Source: an uncultured Prevotellaceae bacterium (GTDB taxonomy: Bacteria > Bacteroidota > Bacteroidia > Bacteroidales > Bacteroidaceae). Taken from it: DNA of 7,238 bases. The stretch covers positions 1-7,238 of the forward strand of contig CALZJL010000063.1 in assembly GCA_945787625.1 (NCBI GenBank), in the 5' to 3' direction. The position numbers and the translations under genes are program-made. The notes below the pieces were generated by a model, which searched no databases, was not told where the DNA came from, and was given only the letters and a program-made list of their open reading frames with translations. Shown here in pieces: positions 1 through 7,238 of this stretch (position 1 is the stretch's first letter; each line of letters begins with the position of its first letter).

Positions 1-21
1 TTTGACGTTATTAATGTATGA
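1..21 (+). CDS. Possible 3' end of an upstream gene (6 codons and stop)
   Basis: Frame 1 reads F-D-V-I-N-V and then TGA at 19-21. That stop overlaps the ATG of the TonB-dependent receptor in a four-base ATGA. Frame 3 has a stop at bases 3-5, so it cannot carry an upstream gene through here. Four-base overlaps of this kind are typical of translationally coupled genes, and the same arrangement occurs at the ligA end of this window. Six codons cannot identify a product, and any random frame has a good chance of being open over 18 bases, so this is only a possibility. Confidence 0.25.
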   Translation, partial: FDVINV

Positions 22-2408
22 AACGTTTTGTAATATTCTATATATCCCTCATGATTTACGCCCTGGCGTGGTCACAAGACGGCACACAAGTCAGGCTCAA
101 GGGCAGAGTCACAGGCGAAGACGGTTCTCCGGTGAGCTTTTGTATGGTACGCATCGTCGGACAAGGGGCAGCCACAGCAGCCAACGTAGACGGCGTGTAC
201 TCGCTTAGTTTCACATCTGCCGACTCGGTAAAAGTAACATTTTCGATGCTCGGCTACAAGGAGAGAGTCAGGATATTGCGCAAGCCCAAGGGTCAGCTGA
301 CCCTCAACATCGTCATGCAGGACAAGGATACCGATCTGGGCGAAGTCGAAGTAAAAGACGTACGTCGCAATATGGACCAGACCGTACAGATCAAGACCGA
401 AGAAATGGGCAGAATGCCCTCGACATCGGGTAATGCCGTAGAAGAGCTTGTGGCTACGCAGGCTGGCGTGTCGCAAAGAAACGAGCTTTCGTCCAACTAT
501 ACTGTACGCGGAGGCTCGTTTGACGAGAACTGCGTATACATCAACGGAGTGGAAGTATACCGTCCCCTCCTGTTGCAGAGCGGACAGCAGGAAGGACTCT
601 CGGTCATCAATCCCTCGATGGTCGAAAAGGTAGAGTTCTCGGCAGGAGGATTCGCAGCAAAGTATGCCGACAAGATGTCGTCCGTACTCAACATCTCATA
701 TCGCAAGCCGACCAAGTGGGAAGGCAATCTCTCCGCCTCCCTGCTCGGAGCAAGCGGCTACTTCGGGTGGGGCAACAGCAAGGTCAGCTTCTCCAACTCC
801 GTTCGCTACAAGACCAACTCATACCTGCTCGGAGCCATGGAGACAGACGCCGACTACTCGCCCAACTTCATCGACTACCAAGCATACCTCACATGGAAGC
901 CCCACAAGAACTGGCGAGTAGAGGCTGTAGGATACATTTCAGAAAATAACTACAAGTTCGTACCACACACCCGACAGACCAACTTCGGCACCCTTCAAGA
1001 CGTAAAGAACTTCGACGTGTACTTCGACGGCTGGGAGCAAGACCTGTTTCGCACCTTCTACGGTACGATACAGGTGTATGGCGACTTAGGCAAGAATCAC
1101 ACCATAGGCTTCAACTACAATGCCTTCAACACGAGGGAACGCGTCTCATACGATATACAAGGGCAATACTGGCTGTCCAACACGAGTATGCAGACCGACC
1201 TGGCCATAGGTACATATATGGAACACGCCCGCAACGTATTGTCGAGCAGCCAGCACACATTCCGCCTGACTCACGAATACAAAGCAAAGGGGCACAAGGT
1301 CGAATCGGGCATAGCATACAGCGTACAGAACATCTACGAGAACGCCCGCGAGTGGGAGTACCGCGACTCGTCGGGCTACTCCATGCCCCACAATCCCAAT
1401 GGGCTCGACGTGATATATCTCAGGAGGTCGCCAGGCAAGATATCCATGAAGGCAGGCTCGTTTGAGATCTACAGCCAAGACACATGGCGACGCGAGTGGA
1501 AACGTGCCATCATGTCGTTATGCTACGGCGTACGCCTGTCATACTGGTCGTGGAACAAGGAGTGGCTCTTCTCGCCCAGAGTAAGCGTAGGCATCGTGCC
1601 GACGTTCAACAAGCAGATGACCTTTCGCTTTGCCACAGGCCTCTACTACCAGCGTCCCTTCTACAAAGAGCTGCGTCAGGACATACACGACGGCAACTCA
1701 GCCAACAGCTACGTGATTACACTCAACCACGACATCAAGTCGCAACGTTCGTACCAGTTCATCACAGGCTACGACTATAGCTTCCGTATCGGACAAAGAC
1801 CTTTTCTGTTCACCACAGAAGCATACATCAAGTTGCAAGGCAATCTCAACCCGTATACCATTAACAATACCAAGCTTGTCTACTACGGACGCAACTGCGC
1901 GAGCGGTAGCGTGATGGGTATTGACTTCAAGCTCTTCGGAGAATTCGTACCCCGTACCGACTCATGGATCACCTTCTCGCTCATGAGGGCACGCATGGAC
2001 ATCGAGGGAAAATCCGTACCGCAGCCTACAGACCAGACGTGGTCGCTCAATATGTTCTTCTCAGACTATTTTCCCAAGACTACCCGATGGAAGCTCAATC
2101 TGAAAGCCTGTTTTGCAGGAGGTCTGCCCTTTGGTGCACCACATACGGGTCTGGAAGAGCACACCTTCCGCTCTATGCCCTACAAGCGCGTAGACATAGG
2201 CATGAACTACTGCCCCTATCGCAACGAAGGCGGCAAGAGACGCAACCCCGTCAAGTCTGTATGGCTCGGGCTGGACTGTCTCAACGTGTTCGGCTTTGAA
2301 AACGTAAGTGGCTACTACTGGGTGACCGACGTGACCGACAACCAATACGCCGTACCCAACTACCTCACGGGGCGTATGTTCAACTTTAGAGTAAACGTAG
2401 ATTTCTAA
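18..2408 (+). CDS. TonB-dependent outer-membrane receptor with N-terminal carboxypeptidase-regulatory-like domain
   Basis: A 796-aa outer-membrane active transporter driven by TonB-ExbBD; the substrate cannot be read from the sequence. Residues 1-19 form a signal peptide with a likely signal peptidase I site at AWS|Q (19/20). Residues about 27-101 match a carboxypeptidase-regulatory-like Ig-type domain (GRVTGEDGSPV, DGVYSL, MLGYKE). LGEVEV at 107-112 resembles the TonB box seen in Bacteroidota receptors. The plug spans roughly 118-229, with the hallmark YTVRGGSFDENCVYINGVEVY at about 161-181 (shown only for its position) and EKVEFSAGGFAAKYAD at 203-218. The rest is a beta-barrel rich in alternating aromatic strands and ends in Phe (NVDF), the usual BAM recognition end. 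It is shorter than typical SusC proteins and no SusD lipoprotein follows, so it is probably not a glycan SusCD pair. The ATG at 18 is chosen because the signal peptide begins there. Its promoter lies outside the window. The general class is certain; the ligand is unknown. Confidence 0.93.
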   Translation: MKRFVIFYISLMIYALAWSQDGTQVRLKGRVTGEDGSPVSFCMVRIVGQGAATAANVDGVYSLSFTSADSVKVTFSMLGYKERVRILRKPKGQLTLNIVMQDKDTDLGEVEVKDVRRNMDQTVQIKTEEMGRMPSTSGNAVEELVATQAGVSQRNELSSNYTVRGGSFDENCVYINGVEVYRPLLLQSGQQEGLSVINPSMVEKVEFSAGGFAAKYADKMSSVLNISYRKPTKWEGNLSASLLGASGYFGWGNSKVSFSNSVRYKTNSYLLGAMETDADYSPNFIDYQAYLTWKPHKNWRVEAVGYISENNYKFVPHTRQTNFGTLQDVKNFDVYFDGWEQDLFRTFYGTIQVYGDLGKNHTIGFNYNAFNTRERVSYDIQGQYWLSNTSMQTDLAIGTYMEHARNVLSSSQHTFRLTHEYKAKGHKVESGIAYSVQNIYENAREWEYRDSSGYSMPHNPNGLDVIYLRRSPGKISMKAGSFEIYSQDTWRREWKRAIMSLCYGVRLSYWSWNKEWLFSPRVSVGIVPTFNKQMTFRFATGLYYQRPFYKELRQDIHDGNSANSYVITLNHDIKSQRSYQFITGYDYSFRIGQRPFLFTTEAYIKLQGNLNPYTINNTKLVYYGRNCASGSVMGIDFKLFGEFVPRTDSWITFSLMRARMDIEGKSVPQPTDQTWSLNMFFSDYFPKTTRWKLNLKACFAGGLPFGAPHTGLEEHTFRSMPYKRVDIGMNYCPYRNEGGKRRNPVKSVWLGLDCLNVFGFENVSGYYWVTDVTDNQYAVPNYLTGRMFNFRVNVDF

Positions 2409-2424
2409 AAAGCGTAGGAACGAC
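2409..2424. other. 16-base convergent gap between the TonB receptor and lysozyme genes
   Basis: The two stop codons (TAA at 2406-2408 on the plus strand, and TGA read from 2427-2425 on the minus strand) are separated by only 16 bases. No GC-rich hairpin followed by a T-tract fits in this space for either direction. Transcripts from the two sides probably overlap at their 3' ends, or stop by a Rho-dependent or bidirectional mechanism that cannot be seen here. Confidence 0.6.
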
Positions 2425-3291
2425 TCAATGTATCAAGATGGCGTTGAGCGCGTCCATATCGCCGTTGAAGATATTGCAGTCCACACTACCCCTGATACCC
2501 TTTATCTTGCCGCAATCCGTATGCTGCCAGAAAGCCCATCTGACATCATCACGCGGCTTGTCGACATAATAATGAGCTATCCAGCGCGGATAACGGTCGA
2601 AGATGGAGTCTGATAGTATGTCGCGATGAAACTTGTATCCGCTGTATATAATTGGTGCTACCCCATAGTGTTGCTCTACTATACGTAGCCATTCGGCGGC
2701 TTTTTTTTGTATTTGGGCGTTGTTATATCCGGCCGCCCTCCATTTGCGCTCGTCCTCAACATCGAGTACAGGAGGCAAGTCGCCCACCTCGAGATGCACC
2801 TGACGGATAAAGAAACGAGCCTGACGCTCGGCCGTCACATCAGGAGTGAGAAAGTGGTAAGCTCCGCGGACAAAATCATTCTTGTACGCCTGATAGAAAT
2901 TGTCGTTGAAATATTCGTCGATGATACTCTCTCCCTCGGTAGCCTTGATGATGACGAAAGTGACAGGATCCGTACCCATGCTGGCGTTGCGCAGTTTCTC
3001 CCACCTTATCTCCTGCTGATAGTGGCTGACATCTATGCCGCGTATTTCATAACCCTCGGGATAAGTAGTCTCACCGTATATCGCCTTCCATTGGAAACTA
3101 TACGGGTCGACAAAAAAATAAAACAACACAAAACAATACAGAGCTATAGCCACCACAACGGCCAGCAGATAGCCCCATATCGAGATATGCGACAGACGCG
3201 AGAGGAAAGACGTCCCCACACCCTTTCTGCTCCTCGTAGTCCTGGTACGGACATTCCTGCTCCGGGGTTGGGGACGTCTTTTCTGTGTCAT
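2425..3291 (-). CDS. Membrane-anchored GH25 lysozyme-like muramidase
   Basis: A 288-aa protein predicted to cleave the MurNAc-GlcNAc bond of peptidoglycan. Residues 1-35 are very basic (11 Lys/Arg in the first 32). One hydrophobic segment follows at about 36-61, giving an N-in, C-out inner-membrane anchor with the catalytic domain in the periplasm. The GH25 domain fills about 83-288: GIDVSHYQ (85-92, catalytic-type Asp87), IKATEG (115-120), GAYHF (143-147), PVLDVE (174-179, Asp177 and Glu179), IIYSGY (214-219), AFWQH (253-257) and VDCNIFNG (270-277, Asp271). All acidic active-site positions expected of the family are present. The hydrophobic segment lacks a clear cleavage site, so an uncleaved anchor is more likely than secretion. 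The gene starts 15 bases after the pfp stop and is probably cotranscribed with it. Its 3' end faces the TonB receptor gene. It could act in wall remodelling or division; an antagonistic toxin role seems unlikely because there is no immunity or secretion gene beside it. An A8 tract (2701-2708) lies in codons 195-197. Confidence 0.9.
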   Translation of the reverse strand: MTQKRRPQPRSRNVRTRTTRSRKGVGTSFLSRLSHISIWGYLLAVVVAIALYCFVLFYFFVDPYSFQWKAIYGETTYPEGYEIRGIDVSHYQQEIRWEKLRNASMGTDPVTFVIIKATEGESIIDEYFNDNFYQAYKNDFVRGAYHFLTPDVTAERQARFFIRQVHLEVGDLPPVLDVEDERKWRAAGYNNAQIQKKAAEWLRIVEQHYGVAPIIYSGYKFHRDILSDSIFDRYPRWIAHYYVDKPRDDVRWAFWQHTDCGKIKGIRGSVDCNIFNGDMDALNAILIH

Positions 3292-3306
3292 GTCTTGAAC
3301 GTTAGA

Positions 3307-4953
3307 TTATGCCTGCTCAAGTGCGAGAGTCTTGGTGCATTGGTCGCATACCTCTGTAGGACCCCAGTACTGGATAGGACCAGGATATACGTAGCAAGTA
3401 TTCTTGGCCCACTCCTCACGCTTGCTCTGGAAGAACTTGAATGGAGCCCCGTCAAGCTCAACGAGAGCCTTACGGATCACAGGCTTCATGGCACCATTAC
3501 GACGCTCCATGTTCATCATCATAGTGATGGGCACACCACCGGCTATCCACTCGGCAGCAGGAGCCGTAGTATTCTTGATGACAGACATATAGCCAGTCTT
3601 GCCGTTGGCAATCAGGCGGCTTGCGTTGAAGCCGAGGCTATAGCAGTAGTCAGCATCATAGTTAGAAGGAGCTGCACAACGACCCTCGTAACCGAAGAAG
3701 TGGTGCTGTGGAGCAAACTTGCCCACATACTTGCCCTCAGCCTTCCATGCCTCAAGCTTTGTAGCCACCATGGCAGAGAGGAGCTTCTCGGTCTCGATGA
3801 GTGAAACCTGTACGTTGCCGTGAGGATCGCGGTCGAGGCAAAGCTGACGCTCTACGTCCTTGGGGAGAGACTCGAGGATAGCGAGGTTCTCAGGAGCTAT
3901 GTTGCCCTTGACGAAAGCCACCTGCTCGTCCTTGCTGGCAAATACGCGGCTCTCGCCAGTAGCAGGATCAGTCAGCACCTCGTTGAGCTCCTTGATAAGC
4001 TTGCCGATAGCAGGAATGAACTCGATAAGACCCTCAGGAATAAGGACTGTACCGAAGTTGTTGCCGTCAGCAGCACGGTCAGCCACGATTTTAGCGATAT
4101 ACGTAACAACGTCGTCGAGAGACATATTCTTCTGCTCTACCTCCTCAGAGATAAGGCAGACGTTAGGCTGAGTCTCAAGCGCACACTCCAGAGCGATATG
4201 AGAAGCCGAGCGACCCATCAGCTTGATAAAATGCCAATACTTGCGGGCAGAGTTGCAGTCACGCTGTATATTGCCGATAAGCTCAGAGTAAGTCTTGCAG
4301 GCAGTATCGAAACCGAATGAAGTCTCAATCTGCTCATTCTTCAGGTCGCCATCGATAGTCTTCGGACAGCCAATCACCTGAATGCCATACTGCTTGGCGG
4401 CATAATACTCAGCCAGTACGCAGGCGTTTGTGTTTGAGTCATCACCACCGATGATGACGAGAGCCTTGATACCAAGCTTGTTGAGAATCTCCTTACCAGA
4501 CTCAAACTGAGCCTCCTTCTCAAGCTTTGTACGACCAGAACCGATGATATCAAAACCGCCAGTATTGCGGTACTCGTCGATAAACTCGTCGGTAAACTCC
4601 ACATACTTGTGATCAACGAGACCACCAGGACCCATCAGGAAGCCATAGAGCTTGCTGTCCTTGTTGAGAGTCTTCACACCATCATACAGACCGCTGATGA
4701 CATTGTGACCGCCAGGAGCCTGACCACCAGAGAGGATAATACCTACGTTGATAGCCTCCATAGGCTTTGTCTCACCACTCTCGAATGTGATGACAGGCAT
4801 ACCATAAGTGTTGGGGAACATAGCCTTGATTTCGTCCTGATTGCCTACAGACTGGGTAGGAGCACCCTCGACGGCAACAACAGCACCCTGGAGTGCCTTA
4901 GGAAGCTTGGGCTGATAAGCAGCACGAGCTTTCTGCAATTCGCTTTTTACCAT
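3307..4953 (-). CDS. pfp: Pyrophosphate-dependent 6-phosphofructokinase (diphosphate--fructose-6-phosphate 1-phosphotransferase)
   Basis: A cytosolic enzyme that reversibly phosphorylates fructose 6-phosphate to fructose 1,6-bisphosphate using PPi instead of ATP, so it can serve both glycolysis and gluconeogenesis. Its 548 aa fit the long PFP class (about 550 aa; plant beta-subunit, spirochaete and Bacteroidota type). Motifs in order: GGQAPGG (76-82, phosphate-binding loop), GGDDSNT (169-175), PKTIDGD (197-203), MGRSASH (246-252), IPEGLIEF (305-312) and FGYEGR (420-425). The second Asp of GGDD and the Lys of PKTIDGD are the residues known to mark PPi rather than ATP use; Asp201 is the expected catalytic base. 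The ATG at 4953 is preceded by an A/T-rich leader and a good promoter about 50 bases upstream. The lysozyme gene follows 15 bases after the stop. The C-terminus carries a CxxC pair (Cys536, Cys539), noted separately. The identification is firm. Confidence 0.96.
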   Translation of the reverse strand: MVKSELQKARAAYQPKLPKALQGAVVAVEGAPTQSVGNQDEIKAMFPNTYGMPVITFESGETKPMEAINVGIILSGGQAPGGHNVISGLYDGVKTLNKDSKLYGFLMGPGGLVDHKYVEFTDEFIDEYRNTGGFDIIGSGRTKLEKEAQFESGKEILNKLGIKALVIIGGDDSNTNACVLAEYYAAKQYGIQVIGCPKTIDGDLKNEQIETSFGFDTACKTYSELIGNIQRDCNSARKYWHFIKLMGRSASHIALECALETQPNVCLISEEVEQKNMSLDDVVTYIAKIVADRAADGNNFGTVLIPEGLIEFIPAIGKLIKELNEVLTDPATGESRVFASKDEQVAFVKGNIAPENLAILESLPKDVERQLCLDRDPHGNVQVSLIETEKLLSAMVATKLEAWKAEGKYVGKFAPQHHFFGYEGRCAAPSNYDADYCYSLGFNASRLIANGKTGYMSVIKNTTAPAAEWIAGGVPITMMMNMERRNGAMKPVIRKALVELDGAPFKFFQSKREEWAKNTCYVYPGPIQYWGPTEVCDQCTKTLALEQA

Positions 4954-5003
4954 TGTGAATAAAAATTATGTTATGATCTACAAATTATCCTTACTTTCTC
5001 ATG

Positions 5004-5034
5004 CAAAGATACGATTTAGTAGGCGAAAATGCAA
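5004..5034 (-). promoter_or_regulatory. Bacteroidota-type promoter for pfp (and probably the lysozyme gene)
   Basis: Read on the minus strand, TATCTTTG at 5011-5004 is a perfect match to the Bacteroidota -7 element TAnnTTTG. A TTG at 5034-5032 lies 20 bases upstream, matching the -33 element at the expected spacing. The predicted transcript would begin near 4997-5000, leaving an untranslated leader of roughly 45 bases that is A/T-rich and has no obvious Shine-Dalgarno, as is usual in this phylum. The assignment rests on motif match and spacing alone. Confidence 0.65.
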
Positions 5035-5071
5035 GTAAATTATTCCTTAATTTGAATTTTTGTGCCGCTAA

Positions 5072-7238
<2,167 letters not shown>

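Noticed and set aside
2424..2448. Inverted repeat CTCAATG / CGTTGAG with an 11-base loop near the end of the lysozyme gene, considered as a terminator
   Set aside because: The stem is seven pairs with one G-T wobble, and the only T-run on the minus-strand side begins about 12 bases beyond the stem; on the plus side there is none. It does not fit an intrinsic terminator.
2707..3804. Long open frame (365 codons) on the plus strand, antisense to the lysozyme and pfp genes
   Set aside because: It lies opposite two well-identified genes, spans their junction, has no recognisable domain and has low-complexity composition expected of an antisense shadow.
3820..4320. Open frame of 166 codons antisense to pfp
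   Set aside because: Shadow of the strongly conserved pfp coding sequence; no motif or start signal supports it.

Overview
The window looks like ordinary chromosome from a Bacteroidota species, most likely Bacteroidales (Prevotella/Bacteroides-like). Four observations point this way. Both promoters I can see have the Bacteroidota -7 element TAnnTTTG with an upstream TTG-like element. Starts lack a clear Shine-Dalgarno and have A/T-rich leaders. The TonB-dependent receptor carries an N-terminal carboxypeptidase-regulatory-like domain. The phosphofructokinase is the long PPi-dependent form common in this group. Genus cannot be fixed from the sequence alone.

Layout, left to right. (1) A plus-strand, 796-aa outer-membrane TonB-dependent receptor; its ATG overlaps a stop codon that may end an upstream gene outside the window. 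(2) Converging on it with a 16-base gap is a minus-strand pair, pfp (PPi-dependent 6-phosphofructokinase) followed 15 bases later by a membrane-anchored GH25 lysozyme-like muramidase; the pair is probably one transcript read right to left. (3) A 199-base divergent intergenic region carries a good promoter for pfp on the minus strand and a weaker one for ligA on the plus strand. (4) ligA (NAD+-dependent DNA ligase, 653 aa from the start I prefer) follows, and its stop overlaps by four bases (ATGA) the start of a gene cut off by the window edge. The 42 visible residues of that gene resemble the beginning of the cobalamin-dependent methionine synthase (MetH) activation domain.

Functionally these are mostly housekeeping genes: glycolysis, DNA replication/repair, cell-wall hydrolysis and nutrient uptake, with a possible link to B12-dependent methionine synthesis at the right edge. 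All complete genes are intact and keep the catalytic residues I can check. I see no tRNA, rRNA, CRISPR array, insertion sequence or phage signature, and no strong candidate for an undescribed system. The points most worth a second look are the possible stand-alone MetH-activation-like protein coupled to ligA, the pfp-lysozyme operon, and an A8 slippery tract inside the lysozyme gene.
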